Assembly: GCF_011386835.1 (NCBI RefSeq)
Contig: NC_088791.1
Coordinates: 32,028,998-32,092,997 of the forward strand
Reading direction: 5' to 3'
Origin: Chrysemys picta bellii
Taxonomy: Eukaryota; Chordata; Testudines; Emydidae
DNA length: 64,000 nucleotides
Shown here: positions 38,481 to 50,712 of the stretch, one piece after another
Layout of the letters: every line of letters begins with the position of its first letter
Numbering within the stretch: position 1 is the first letter of the stretch
The notes under the pieces: generated by a model
Database searches by the model: none
The model's input: the letters and a program-made list of their open reading frames with translations, nothing else
What the model was told of the DNA's origin: nothing
Position numbers and translations under genes: made by a program

Positions 38481-39796
38481 TGTGATGGGATATACCAGGC
38501 ATGTGATGCCCCCCTGCTGGAGGCCTTGTTGCTTTGGTGCAGCCTGCCCGAAGCTGTCCTTCAGGGTAAAAGAACAACGAGTTTAGACATCAAAGAAATG
38601 CCTAGAGAGGCCGTCCAGGTTTCCTGCTGGCAGAACAAACAAGAACTAGTACTCCAGCAGCTAGAAGGGCTGGGAGCAGGCAGTAGCCAATCAGAGGCTA
38701 GGAAGCAAGGTAAAAAGTGCTGGCTGCTTCCTCCAAGGGGCAGTTTTGGGTGAAGCTGGGCCAGTGGAGGAAGGGTTTTCCCTGTCTTAACCCAAAAGCC
38801 CAACTTGGTTAGGGGCCTACCTCTGACTTCACCTTTTGACTGAGCCAGGAAAGGATTGTTTTGGTTTACATTGTGGAATTTAAAGCCCAGGTGGCCATCA
38901 ACTGCCTGTTGTAAAATTAAAGGGAGCTTGCTTGGCGAGACACACCACTAGTTCAGGTAGGGTTACCATACGTCCTCTTTTTCCCGGACATGTCCGGCTT
39001 TTCGGCACTCAAACGCCCGTCCGGAGGGAATTGCCAAAAAGCCGAACATGTCCGGGAAAATGGCGGCTCTGCTCCTCCCCTGACTCTTCAGCTCTGTTTA
39101 AGAGCCGAGCTGCCTGAGCGCTATGGGCTTCAGGCAGCCCCCATGCCTCCGGACCCCAGCCGCCAGCCGGGCACTTCCCCTCCCGGGCTCCGGTGGCGCA
39201 GGGTCCGGAGGCATGGGGGCTGCCCGAAGCCGGTAGCGCTGGGGCAGCTCAGCTCTTAAACAGAGCCGAAGAATCAGGGGAGGAGCAGAGCCTCCAGCCG
39301 CGGCAGCTCTGCTCCTCCCCGACTCTTCGGCTCTGTTTAAGAGCCGAGCGCTACGGGCTTTGGGCAGCCCCCATACCTCCGGACCCTGCGCTGCCGGAGC
39401 CCGGGAGGGGAAGTGCCCGGCCGGGGGCGCAGGGTCCGGAGGCATGGGCTGCCCGAAGCCAAAGCGCTACTGGCTTCACGGTTTGCCGGGCAGCCTCCAG
39501 ACCCTGCGCCCCCGGCTGGGCGCTTCCCCTCCCAGGCTCCAGCTGCGCTGGGGAAGCGCCGGCCGGGGGCGCAGGGTCTGGGGGCTGCCCGGCAAACCGT
39601 GAAGCCGGTAGCGCTCGGGCAGCCCTTTCTGCGTGGCTGGGAGTGGGAGGGAGGAGGGGGCGGAGTTAGGGCGGGGAAGGGGTGGAGTTGGGGTGGGGCT
39701 GGGGGTGGGGAAATGGGCGGGGCCAGGGCCCGTGGAGGGTCCTCTTTTTTTATTTGTTAGATATGGTAACCCTAGTTCAGGTGATCCAGTGACACA
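38481..39796. repeat. possible LTR interrupted by a hAT-like element
   Basis: Starts TGTGATGGG and could end at GTGACACA, with LTR-like composition between. No flanking duplication supports it, so this is tentative. Confidence 0.3.
38958..39774. mobile_element. hAT-like element with TAGGGTTACC ends and stacked palindromes
   Basis: Ends TAGGGTTACCATA and TATGGTAACCCTA. GTTCAGG follows both sides (38951-38957 and 39775-39781), a 7- to 9-bp duplication that overlaps the termini. The interior (about 39060-39630) is a GC-rich series of inverted modules sharing CAGGGTCCGGAGGCATG, GGCTGCCCGAAGCC and TCTGTTTAAGAGCCGAGC. No transposase. Confidence 0.82.
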
Positions 39797-42002
39797 GGCA
39801 CTATGTTTATGCTCAATGGGACACTCTCAGTGTCTTATTCAGTTTCAAACCACATCTGTCAGAATTGCAGTTTCCAAATACGCAGCAGTATTACTGCACT
39901 ATCCAGCAATGACTTGGCGAATGGCTAGCTCAGAATGGCAGAGTATGTGTACAAATCATCTAATCAGATTGCAGGGAGTGGGGGAGAGTTGCCTGTCTAA
40001 TCTGTGCTTGACAGCAAGGGTACGTGCAACATTTTTAGTTCCAGAAAGCCCCTTGGGCATGTCTGTAGAATGGAGAGTTGCAGGTGGCTATGGAACTTCA
40101 TCCTTAATCTGTTGTTTCAGCTCTCTTCTGTCCTTCTGATGTGATGAAAACAGCAAAGACCCCCTTGCCTTTGCATGCCCCACATGAACTGTCAGGGCAT
40201 CATCCACACACCACATGTAACATGTACATATGATCACATAGGGAGTTATTAATCACCAAGGTCAAGCACTGTGCAAAAAAATGATGCCTGCATGACCTTC
40301 ATTCCTTATTGCACTAACTTTGGTGGCATGGACAGCATTTTTGGAAACAATGTCTAGAAGGTTGAGAGACAGGGGTGAAAATATTCTTGAAGCTGATGCT
40401 GCCCCTGCTATAGTGAGTTGCCAGCACTTGTTTTCTCCAAAGCCTTTAACAAACAAACCATGCTGCATATTTCCTGATGACGCAGGTCTGGAGGATCTGG
40501 TCATGGTTCAGCTGGCAAAAAAAATGTTCCCTTACGCTAGTCCACAAACACATGTAACTGTGCCAGTAGGAAACCCCTCTGAATGCTTTACAGCACATAT
40601 TACTTTTCAGCACATGGTTCATAAAGCCATGGGATAGCTCTTTTCAAAGACTTGTAAATATAACAGGAATTAGTCTCGCCTATTAATCTGATGAAAGGTG
40701 GATGCTAGATTAAATGAAATGTAATCTCTGTCCAGAGATGAGCTCTGCAGTGTTCTTATTCTAATCCTGCATAGCTGGGTGATTTGTTTTGCTTAATTGT
40801 TACTTTGTGGAGTGTCACTTTGCCTCGGATTCACCATTCCTTCTCATGCTGAAGATGATTTTGGTAAAAAGTCACACAAACTTCTTCAGTGAGAAATGAC
40901 AGTCAGCCTTGGTAAGGTGTGGGCTGGCCATGAGAAAACCTCACGCTTATGAAACCCATTGGTCAACTCTAAAGTATGAGCTTGGCTAATGGAGCCAAAT
41001 TCTGCCTGCATCCAGCCAACCCTTTGGACTTCAGCTGGGGCTAGCTGGGCATAACTGAGTGCAGAATTTGGCCTACTGTGAACAGGATCTGCAAGAGGGA
41101 TGGTACTCTGGGGAAGGGCTATGGATCAGGGTGCAAATTTCATAGAATAGAGGGCAGAATGGAAAAGGGGATAAGCAGCTGGTTGAGTGGGAAGAAGGAT
41201 GGGTGAAGGGTGGATCACAGACATGGGGAAGTAAGCAGAATACTTTGAGAGACCAATAACCATCCAAAGTTTTGTGGCGTATCTCAACTGAACTTCTCTC
41301 AGAAGTTATTGAGATGTAATGCAACAACAGGGACTGGCCACAAAGCTGTAGGTGGGAATAATACCCACCCGTGACAAGGGAGGGTCCTCAGCAGATATAA
41401 AGCTGCAAAGCTAGCTTTTATGTCTCCTCTCCAGATAGCCCCAGTGCAGGGGGAGGGGAGTGTTGTACTGGGAGAGGGGTATGGCTGGAGCCTGGTGTTC
41501 TCTGGCAATTCCCAGTTGTCAGATAGTCCTTTGGTGATCATTGCTGGAAGGTGCATTTGAGAGTATCCTCAGGCTCTAATACATTCCTAGAGTCAAGGAG
41601 CCCTACCCAGCTCCCTGATGCTCCTCTTGTCACTTCACTGCACCTAATGGAATCCGGGTACAGCAGAAAATCTGACCCAATAACTCTATTTAGGTTGCTT
41701 TGCCTCTCTTTGCTCTTTCCCTACACTAATCCACCAACGCTGGGAATGAACAAGGTTTCTTGTAGACATTCAGAGGCAGTGACAGTGGAATCCAACTGGT
41801 GTGACTTGTGACCCAACATTTCTGTTGCATTTTTCCATTTTCATCAATCTTTGAATTCTTGTGATTGGGACAGGAGGTTATGGCCATCACGTACAATTGA
41901 AATACTTGTTCCCAAGCAGCTTGAATGTCTAATCACAACCAGCTGCCACGCAGTCCTCTCCTGCTTGTCCTCACCTCCAACATTTATCCAGACTGCTGCA
42001 TT
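39797..42002. other. 5' flank, nothing recognised
   Basis: No gene or bounded repeat seen. Confidence 0.45.
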
Positions 42003-42245
42003 ATATATTAGAGACAAGGTGGGTGAGGTAATATCTTTTATTGGACCAACTTCTGTTGGTGAGAGAGACAAGCATTTGAGCTTACACAGAGCTCTGTGTA
42101 AGCTCAAAAAACGTTTGTCTCTCTCTCTCTCTGTGTAAGCTCAAAAACTTGTCTCTCTTACCAGCGGAAGTGGGTTCAATAAAAGACATTACTTCACCCA
42201 GCTAGTCTCTCTAATATTTTGGGACCAACATGGCTACACTGCATA
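42003..42245. repeat. palindrome-centred dispersed repeat
   Basis: A perfect 34-nt palindrome (42075-42108) sits between imperfect arms carrying AGACAAGGTGGGTGAGG, CTTTTATTGGACCAACTTC and their complements. A related copy is at 50520-50712 and a fragment at 47549-47567. Confidence 0.7.
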
Positions 42246-43029
42246 CCACAATGGTGTCATATGTTGACAGTTTTGTTAGGAAGAACAATGCAGGGATTTG
42301 ATAGTTACTAGTTTAAATGTAACTCACGTAGAGGCAGTCATGGTTTCCTGCCAGGTCCAATCCCAACATCTGTAGCTGAAAATCCAAATGATTATTTATT
42401 ATTATTGCACAAGCATTTATTTGGAGCCTATCACTATTTTCTCTGGAACTCTTACAAGACTCAAACTGAAACAATAAAGATCTGAACAAGAAAGACTGAA
42501 CACCATGCTTCCCTGCCACCTGCAGCTTGAACAATCAGCTAGGAAATTTGGATTTAGAGTCTGTTGCCAAAAGATACTGAGAGCTTCTTCTGAGTTGCTG
42601 AACCCCCACAAACCAATGGGAGTCGAGAGCACTCACCATCTCTCAGAGTTAGGCTCTATAGGCTCAGTCCAAAACCACTGAAGTCAATGGGAGTTTTGCT
42701 ACTGACTTCAATGGAAGCATGGAATGCAATGGGACTCAGAAAGTGTATAAGGATTCACATAGGCAGACCCCTGGAAGGATCAGAGCCTAAATATGACATG
42801 CACAGAACACACTTTGGACTTAAAGGGACACCATCAAGCAGTTTAATAAAGGAAAAAGGGTTGGAAAACCTTATATTAATAGAAACATTTTACTGATTTT
42901 TAGAGACAGTTGCTATAAATTACACACAAAACTATGTTAAAAGAAAATCATTAAGGTTGCAAAGTCAAGCACTCAAAAGTCAGGAAATGCCAAGTAGGCA
43001 AGCTTGCCTTTGTGACAGATGGTCCATTA
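42246..43029. other. 5' flank, nothing recognised
   Basis: No gene; a dispersed-repeat phrase (TGAAGTCAATGGGAGTTTTG) near 42680. Confidence 0.45.
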
Positions 43030-43215
43030 CACAATAATATTCAGGTTATGCCCAGTCCCAAAGGACCTGTCACTTACCCCAGGTCAATTACATCAAAGAC
43101 AATGCATGTACCCAATCCTATAATAAAGTAACCAAAGATTTATTAACTAAGAAAAAGAAATGAGAATTATTTACAAAGTTAAAGCAAATAAACATACACA
43201 CACAAATGAGTTACA
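43030..43215. repeat. repeat shared with 59950-60115, possibly part of an LTR element
   Basis: Both copies contain CACTTACCCCAG(G/A)TCAAT, CCAATCCT(A/G)TAATA, TTTATTAACTA(A/G)GAAAA and TTATTTACA, in the same order and strand. Confidence 0.6.
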
Positions 43216-45298
43216 GTCTTACATTTCAAAAGGTAATAGAAGCTGCTGTAATATGCAAACTCTCTATATTCTCTAGGGCTAACCCAGCTGGGTATCCCTT
43301 GTTTATGCTTAGAAATCTTGCCCTCCCCAAATCCAAGTAGCATACAGATAGTTTCTTCTTGTCAGGGATTTTTATTCCCTTCCCCCAGCGTTCCAGCTGA
43401 TTGGACAAGTCCACCTGTGTGTCTCCTCTTCATTTGTCAGTGTTAAAGCCTGGGGATGTGAGCTGGCGCATAAGCATGAGCTGGTGCCTGGTCTGCATCA
43501 CACCAAGCAGTTGAAGTTTGGCTAAAAGTTACAAGCATCTGAAAATGAGGTCTTATAATGGGAAGTGTTGAGCAACCTTAATAATAGGTAGGTTACCAGT
43601 CTTGCCTATACTGAAAATAGTTTTTTTTTTTAATATTCCCATGCAATGTTAGCAACCTAAACACTCTAGCATCATGCTAGTGCATGAGAAACTGGTAGTG
43701 AAATTGACTGGAAATTTCCTATAATCAAAAGCAAAACTGCTTAGTGTATTTTCATCATCCAAGCTGAGAAAAGAATGCAAAAAGTAGGCAATGTCCTCCT
43801 TCCTCTAGGAGGTGAAGTACAGAATTACACCATTGGTGCTGGATACTGGCATGCAAGCATTGTAAAACTGAGCCCTTGGGTAGGAATAATTCAGTGGGTT
43901 TCTGTGCTGTTGGGTTTGTCTTCTTATTCAAAAGACCCTTTTTCACAGAGAACAAAAGCTGTGTTTAATGTCATGCAATTCACTTTCCATCCACTGGGTA
44001 GAGGCAAATACTATTACAAAATAGATAAAATGACAGAAGAACTTTTCAGAGGGTTCAACAGATATTTCAAAAACTCTGATCCATTTGTCATTGAATGAAA
44101 GCTCCTAACCAATTTGTGTAATGTTTCTATTTAAAATAATTCTGGCTACATGCAAATATCAAAATTATTTCTTAATCTCATTCCCTCTCCTAGCCAATTG
44201 GTTAATAAGAAGGCATTTCCAAGATCTGAACAACATGTATCAAGCATGCTCTAATTATACACCATTGCATCCAGGATGTTGGAAAGAGTACTGATTTAGG
44301 ATATACAGCTAATTTGCAACTATACAAAAGAAATCAAACCAATTAACTAAATATCTGACATCTCAAATAGCTTTCTGTGAGACAATTTAAAAGGCATTGT
44401 CTCCTTTTTAAGCAGTTAGCACAACAACCTAACAATATGCCAATTAATAGATTTCTAAAACACTATCTCTTGTAATTAGATTTGATGAAAAATGTAATGA
44501 AAATTGCCAAAATCTTGGAGATAAAAATTCATAAGAAAGTGTTAAATATAAATAGGTATGTACAATCTGTTCACAGTTTTTTCCTCGGTTTGAAAGGTTT
44601 TTTTTTTAATGAGTAGCAAACAACTAAAATGTATATTATTGAATAATTCAGGACAAATTTCACTTATGTACTTTATTCACTATATAGTAAAATCATAGGC
44701 CATGATCCTGCAAAGATTTATGCATGTGCTTGACTTTATGGACTGAGGGTATTAGTGTGGCATTTGTGTGGCAGCAGCATCTAGGGGCTCAAGTCATGGA
44801 CATTCCATTGTATTTTATCCTGTAGTTCTATTGGGTTCAGTGGGACTGGGCATGGTGCATAAACATCAGGCCTGTAAGTCTTTGCAGGAGTGGGGCCTTA
44901 ATTGTTTGCATGATGGCACCTTCAAATTGTTGAGTGAAAAACTACATATTCCTTAGTCAAACATACCTCTGAACTCAAAAGTTATTTTAAAGATGTTTGA
45001 AAGTTGAGGAGCTTTCTAATGCAACTAAAGTAAAATTGCATCAGAGGCCAGAGGAACATCAAAAGACTGATTACAAGTTGCTTTATATGCTATAAGATTA
45101 TGTTTTAAAAGTACTGTACATAGAAGTGAACTGTACAAAATAATATGCCAGTTTTCTTTCTAGAATCTATTGGGGGAGAAATATACAAAATAGTTTCTCA
45201 AGAACTATGGGAACATATCAGTAAATGAATAAAATTCTACTGATAGACTAATAGGCTAATATAACAAATATGAGTGAAATCCTGGCTCCATTGAAGTC
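43216..45298. other. 5' flank, nothing recognised
   Basis: AT-rich; a possible old repeat near 44698-44900. An open frame at 43775-44098 has no family resemblance. Confidence 0.45.
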
Positions 45299-45310
45299 AA
45301 TGGGAACTTT

Positions 45311-45410
45311 AGTAGTACTTGTGGCACCTTAGAGACTAACAAATTTATTAGAGCATAAGCTTTCGTGGACTACAGCCCACTTCTTCTGATACATACGGCT
45401 GCTACTCTGA
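45311..45410 (-). mobile_element. truncated member of the foldback retroposon family
   Basis: A perfect 12-bp duplication AATGGGAACTTT flanks it at 45299-45310 and 45411-45422. It shares TGTGGCACCTTAGAGACTAAC and GCATAAGCTTTCGTGG with the copies at 9874 and 51740. It inserted into an older GACTTCAATGG-type repeat, whose halves survive on both sides. Confidence 0.82.
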
Positions 45411-45697
45411 AATGGGAACTTTGTCATTGACTTCAATAATGTAAGAATTTCACCCATATACACATATTTACTGGGAACTTTAGAAAGACAGACTAATTAG
45501 CTCAAAAAAATGCAATTAACAGCCAAAACTTTCCAGTTTGTTTCCCATTCACACTGTAGCAACAGCTTTTAAAAGAACAGTGAAATGTTAATATGTAGAA
45601 CTGGTGGCTCTCATACATTTAAGAGGCAGACTTCATCAATGATATCATTGCTTGGCATTTGGAGACAGTGAACATTCTAAAAATGGCTACCAATTAC

Positions 45698-45932
45698 GGA
45701 CAGGTCTATACTACCATTTAAGTCGACCTAACTTACGTCGCTCAGGGATGTGAAAAAGCCTCTCCCGGAGCGACATAAGTTTGGCACAGTCCACACTGGC
45801 GCTATGTTGGCGGGAGTAATTACGGGAGAAAACTCTCTTGTTGGCATAGTGTGTCTTCACCAGACGTGTTACAGCAGTGCAGCTGCATCGGTGCAGCTGC
45901 ACCAATGTAGTGCTGTAGTGTAGACTTGCCCT
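45698..45932. mobile_element. short inverted-terminal element, GTCTACAC family
   Basis: Ends GGACAGGTCTATACTAC and GTAGTGTAGACTTGCCCT. The interior has TTGGCGGGAG, CAGCTGCATCGGTGCAGCTG (a near-palindrome) and a GTAGTGCTGTAGTG end, like the copies at 60132 and 63385. Confidence 0.7.
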
Positions 45933-46034
45933 ATGTCATTTACAGTCTCAGGCTTGCACCCACGCTCACACACACACACACACACCTGGTTACATCCCAT
46001 GACCCCACCGTGTCTTCTTACCCCTCTCTTCCAT

Positions 46035-47231
46035 TAGGGTTACCATTCGTCCGGATTTACCCGGACATGTCCTCCTTTTTGTGTTAAAAATAGCGTCTGG
46101 GGGGGAACTTGTAAATCACTAAAAATGTCCGGGATTTCCCCCCCATGCAGAGCGAGGTGTGGCTGGGAGGGCTGCAGGAAAGTCAGCTGCTCGCATGGGG
46201 CTCTGGCAGCCAGAGCCCTTCCCCCGCAGCTTGCCGGGCTGGACTCCGGAGCAGCTATAGAGCTCCTCCCCCCCACCCTGCATTCTGAGCCGGCCGGCCT
46301 GCCGGGCCGTTTGCATCGGGCCTCGGCAGCTCCTCCTCCCCTGCAGCCCAGCGCCCCGCTCCGGCAGCACTGTGCAGGGGCAGGGACCGGGTTGTGTGTT
46401 GCGCTGGGGAGCGCAGCCACGTGTCCGGCTCCGCACAGAGCCCAACACCATGTTCTGAGCGGCAGGGTAAGGAGGCCAGGGGGCAGGAGAAGGAGCAGGG
46501 AGATTTTGGAGGGGGCAGTCAAGAGACGGGGGGGGGGTTGGGAGTTCGAGGGGGGGCTTTTGGGGGGGGTGGAGAAGGTTTTGGGCAGTCAGTGTACAGG
46601 TAGGGGGTAGGGTCCTTGGGGGCAGTTTGGGGGGGGTCTTAGGAGGGGGCAGTTAGGGGACAAGGAACAGGGAGGCTTAGGTAGGGGGTGGGGTTCTGGA
46701 GGGCAGTTAGAAGCAGGGGTCCCAGGAGGGGACAGTCAGGGGACAAGGAGCGGGGGGGGGGTGTTTGGGAGTTCTGGGGAGGGGCTGTCAGGGGGCAGGG
46801 GTGGGGAGAGGGATCGAAGCTGTCAGGGGACAGGGAGCAGAGGGGTTTAGATGGGTCGGGAGTTCTGGGGGGGAGGCTGTCAAGGGGTGGGGAGTGGTTG
46901 GATGGGGTCTGTCTGGGGGTGGGGGTGTGGATAAGGGTTGGGGCAATCAGGGTACAGGTAGGGTCCTAGGGGGCCAGTTAGGATGGGGGGAGGGTCTCAG
47001 GAGGGGGCAGTCAGGGGACAAGAGGCAGGGAGGCTTAGGTAGGGGGTGGAGTCCTGGGGGGCAGTTAGGGGCAGGGGTCCCAGGAGGGGGCAGTCAGGGG
47101 ACAAGGAATGGGGGGAGGGTTGGGGGTTCTGAGGGGGGCGGGATGTGGGAGGGGCAGGGGAGGGGCTAGGGCAGGACGGGGGCGGGGCTCCTCCAGTCCT
47201 CTTTTTTGCTTGCTGAAATATGGTAACCCTA
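46035..47231. mobile_element. hAT-like element with TAGGGTTACC ends and a G-rich minisatellite
   Basis: A perfect 8-bp duplication TCTTCCAT lies at 46027-46034 and 47232-47239. The ends TAGGGTTACCAT and ATGGTAACCCTA are inverted repeats. The 1197-bp body has a GC-rich left part and an almost pure G-tract right part. No transposase was found; open frames inside are compositional. Confidence 0.9.
46641..47110 (+). repeat. G-rich minisatellite inside the 46-kb element
   Basis: A unit of about 112 bp beginning AGGAGGGGGCAG occurs at 46641-46752 and again at 46999-47110, with shorter GGGGxCAG/GGGGTCxxxGGGG derivatives between. The plus strand has dozens of runs of four or more G. Confidence 0.75.
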
Positions 47232-47239
47232 TCTTCCAT

Positions 47240-47614
47240 GTCCATTTCAGTGCAGACATAGATACTTACCCTTGCATGGCAGAGCACTGCGAACATTTCT
47301 CCATACTGTAGTTATCCCTACGCAGATGCTGTATGTTAGTGCTTTGCCTCTCCACACTTCACAGAGCCTGCGGAACTGCTCCCCAGATGAATATCACAAC
47401 TAATGGAACTAAGAAGGTGAACCTGACTTCATTGATTTTCAGAGGGAATAGTATAAATAGAGCCAAGTGACCCGGATTTGATATTTATTTTGCTTTTAGG
47501 CCCTATCCCTGCAAACACTTACATCTGTGCTTAACTTTACTACTAGAGAGACAAGGTGGGTGAGGGTGAACCAGAGGCCCATTTATGGTTTACTACTCTG
47601 TGTCCTGTCAGGCC
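47240..47614. other. 5' flank with a fragment of the 42-kb repeat
   Basis: AGAGACAAGGTGGGTGAGG at 47549-47567; the rest is unremarkable. Confidence 0.45.
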
Positions 47615-48873
47615 TGACATACTCACTACACCTACCACACTGTTGTCATAACTTGTATCTAAAAGGTGGCATGTAAGATATCATTAGAAAACTAATAACT
47701 CACTGATCATTAATATTCTTATATGATGTACGCACGTGTATACAAAAAGTTTTGAATATGTGCTAGAATTACATTCTTACAGTGTGTTTGGCAAGCAATG
47801 CATAAGCACAGTCTGCCTTAGACAAAGGAATGTGGGTTTACCTCAATTTACACTATGATACTGGCAGACCAGTTACCAGCCCTTGCCAAGGCATCAGCTG
47901 ATCACTAACAAATTCATAGCTGGAAATCAGACCAGCTCACCTGTATATTATTGTTGTTCAAGATAGGTGTTAGAGATGTAAAGGTTTGTTTAGCGTTTAG
48001 ACTCTGTCAAATGCTTGTCAGCTGCTGCATCCATGCTACAAGGTAAAATATAAGTTTGTTTTATAATTGTAAGAATGCTTGGTCTGAACTTGTGAACTCA
48101 GACAGGAAACATGACTCCTCCATCCATGCAGGAGGACTATCAAAATTAAGTGGGCCATCATAGGACAACAGCTTTGTTAATTGCCCCAACCTCCCATGGA
48201 GAAGTACATGTAGAAGGCCTCATCCCACCAGCTTGAATACTGAAGAGGGCAATAAAAATAGCTGACATGAAGATTTTTCACTCTTTGCTGTTTGGACTCT
48301 TACAAGGGCTGGCACTAAGAAACAAAAAGTGGAGATCCCCGAGGTTGACCTGGGTTAAGCCCTAAAAAGACATTCAGTGCTAACAGATTACTACATCTGT
48401 TACCTTTTGAATCACACTGAAACTCATGTGTGTATATATGCTTGGTTGTTTGAAATCTGTAGATAACTCTTGTTTCTTTATCCTATTTAATGAACCTTTT
48501 GTTGGTTTGTTACAGGATCAGCTATAAACATTGTCTTTGGTGTGAGATCTAAGGTACAAATTGATCTGGAGTAAGTGACTAGTCTCTTGGGACTGGAAGC
48601 AACCCAAATATTTTGTGATTTTTTGTGTGTAAGTGACCATTTACCAGTAAGTCCAGCTTGCCTGGGTGGCAAGATAGACTGGAGAGCCCAAGGGGGCTGT
48701 CTGTGACTCCATGGTAAGACTGTTACAGTGATCCAGCTGTTTATATTTGTTGCTGGATTGGGGAAATCTGATTATAGATCACACCACCACTTTGGGGTGT
48801 CTGCTCTGCTGTTGACAGTCTGCCCTGAGGAAGGCAGTCATGGCTGTGAACCACTTCAGACAGCATGACATAC
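47615..48873. repeat. LTR-like block with 8-bp direct repeats at its edges
   Basis: TGACATAC occurs at 47615-47622 and 48866-48873. The sequence between has the style of the LTR at 8297-9847 (CTTGTATCTAAAAGG, ATGTAAGATATCATT, GTACGCACGTGTATAC). The exact element ends are unsure. Confidence 0.4.
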
Positions 48874-48999
48874 AAACAAGGCCATTAAACTAACAAGGGG
48901 GGAGATGACAGGAAACAGAACACTGCCAGGTGAAGAGAGCATGGAGCTTCCTTCACCACCAGATTCCATGTTGCTTTCCTCACAGCTTGAATAAACTTT

Positions 49000-50490
49000 A
49001 TTTTGAGGGGTAACCCTCAGAAGAATCAATTTAAAAGGTTTACTAGTCTATAAAGACAGGAGTCTGAACCTCAAGTGATAAGCTATTGGATCAACATATT
49101 GCATACAATATTACAGTATTATAGAAGTATATTGAATGAGGTCTTTTCTGGAAGCTAATGACACACTGGTGATTGATATCATTGTGAAGTGTATGTATTA
49201 ATTCTATGTGAGGAAATATGGATACTTATAATATTATGCTTTAAAGTTTGCGGCCAACAGGGGAAAAACACTTTCCCTCCCAGAAAGGAGAAAAGGCAGC
49301 TGTCTACCCATCTCCAATGAGAGTAAGCCTGGTGAAAGCAAAACAATTGAGCCCCATTTACATACAGGGGGATGGGAAGCCCCACAGGAAAGGAAGAACA
49401 GCATGAGGCCACCCTGCCTTTGGAAACAAAGTCATTGAACGTTGGAAGATATAAGCGAGGACAGAAGCATTGTGGGCATCCATCACTAGACAGACACAAG
49501 GGAACAGAGTTCTTGCAAGCTGAGAACAATGGGTCCTTCAGAGAGAGGGAGAAGGGGAGAGAGAGAGAGATTGTGTTTGTGTTTTGAAGTCTCTAGAAAC
49601 TGAATACAGGTGAGAAACCTGCTTAGGCAAAGATCTTTCACCTAGGAAGACAAGGAAACCAGAATCTTGTACGTTTGTGGAAGGTCCTAACTGAGAGAAA
49701 GACAGGCCCGGCTAGGAAGAAGAATGACTGGTGAGAGAAACCGTCTCGAACAAAGCCTGTACCTTGTTAAATTAAGCTTTAAACTTTTAAAATAGTATTT
49801 TATTTTGTTTTACTTGTAACTCTTGCAATCTTCATTTCTTATACTTGTATTTACTTAATACTATGTATATTTTGTTAATAAATTGTTTTATTATTACTAT
49901 AAACCAACTCAGTGCTGTGTTTAAAGGGAAGGCTGTATTTATCCCAGCAAAGTTAGTAAGTTATGATGTGCTTTTGTCTCTTTAAAGGAACAAATCATAT
50001 AATTTCTCTGAGCTGTCCAGGATAGGGCTGGACACTTCAGGGCACATGATTTTGGGGAAAACTCAGGGCTGGGGGTGTGTTGGTGTCCCATTGCTGGTTG
50101 TAACCAAGGCTGGAGGAAGTCAGAGTGGGGCTGTAGACAGCAGGAGCGGCAGAAGCGCCCTAAAAGTGGGCTCCCCCACATTGCACCATCTCCCGAGGTC
50201 CTGCCCCTGCACTGCCTCTTCTCCCCAAGGCCCTGCCCTCGCACCACCTTTTCCCCCCAAGACCCCATCCCTGCCCCACTCCAGCACCGCCTCTTCCCCC
50301 CAAGACATGCTAGACAGGCTTCTGCGTTCAGAGCTGCTGAACCAGTGCCTGCTGCATAGCACACAGACACTCAGGGTGAGACCTGGATGCTTGTTGCTGA
50401 ATGTGAGCATCCCAGGCAGAGAGCTACAGTAGCAAACTATTGTGAGGCACTCAGGGTTACAGGGTAAGAGGTGACACAACCCCTTAGTGG
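49000..50490 (+). repeat. probable LTR-type repeat with a GC-rich insertion
   Basis: AT-rich 5' part with ATATGAGG-like and TTTTACTTGTAACTC phrases and many AATAAA-like motifs, then GGACACTTCAGGGCACATG and CTCAGGGCTGGGGGTG. A C-rich segment (about 50140-50330) breaks it. Boundaries are not proved. Confidence 0.4.
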
Positions 50491-50519
50491 TCTGAATTGC
50501 ACCCTGAGTCCCATGGCAG

Positions 50520-50712
50520 TGAGGTAATATATTTTATTGCTTAGCTAAATACAAGATGGAACAGATTGTTGTGATGCTCTGAGTACCTTTCCCAGACCTG
50601 AAGAAGAGCTCTGTGTAGCTTGAAAGCTTGTTTCTCTTATCCAACAAAAGTTGGTCCAATAAAAGATATTACCTCGCATATCCTGGGACCAACACAGCTA
50701 CGACAACACTGC
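50520..50712. repeat. second copy of the palindrome-centred repeat
   Basis: GTGAGGTAATATATTTTATTG at the left and CCAATAAAAGATATTACCTC at the right are inverted. GAAGAGCTCTGTGTAGCTTG and GGGACCAACACAGCTACG match the 42-kb copy. Confidence 0.65.

Noticed and set aside
39193..39760. Overlapping long open frames
   Set aside because: All lie within the inverted GC-rich modules of a transposon; stop codons are rare there by composition.
43775..44098. 107-codon open frame outside obvious repeats
   Set aside because: No splice context, family motif or codon signal that I can see; kept as unexplained but not called a gene.
46040..47169. Several 90-160 codon open frames on both strands
   Set aside because: Produced by the G-rich minisatellite and GC-rich body of the 46-kb element.
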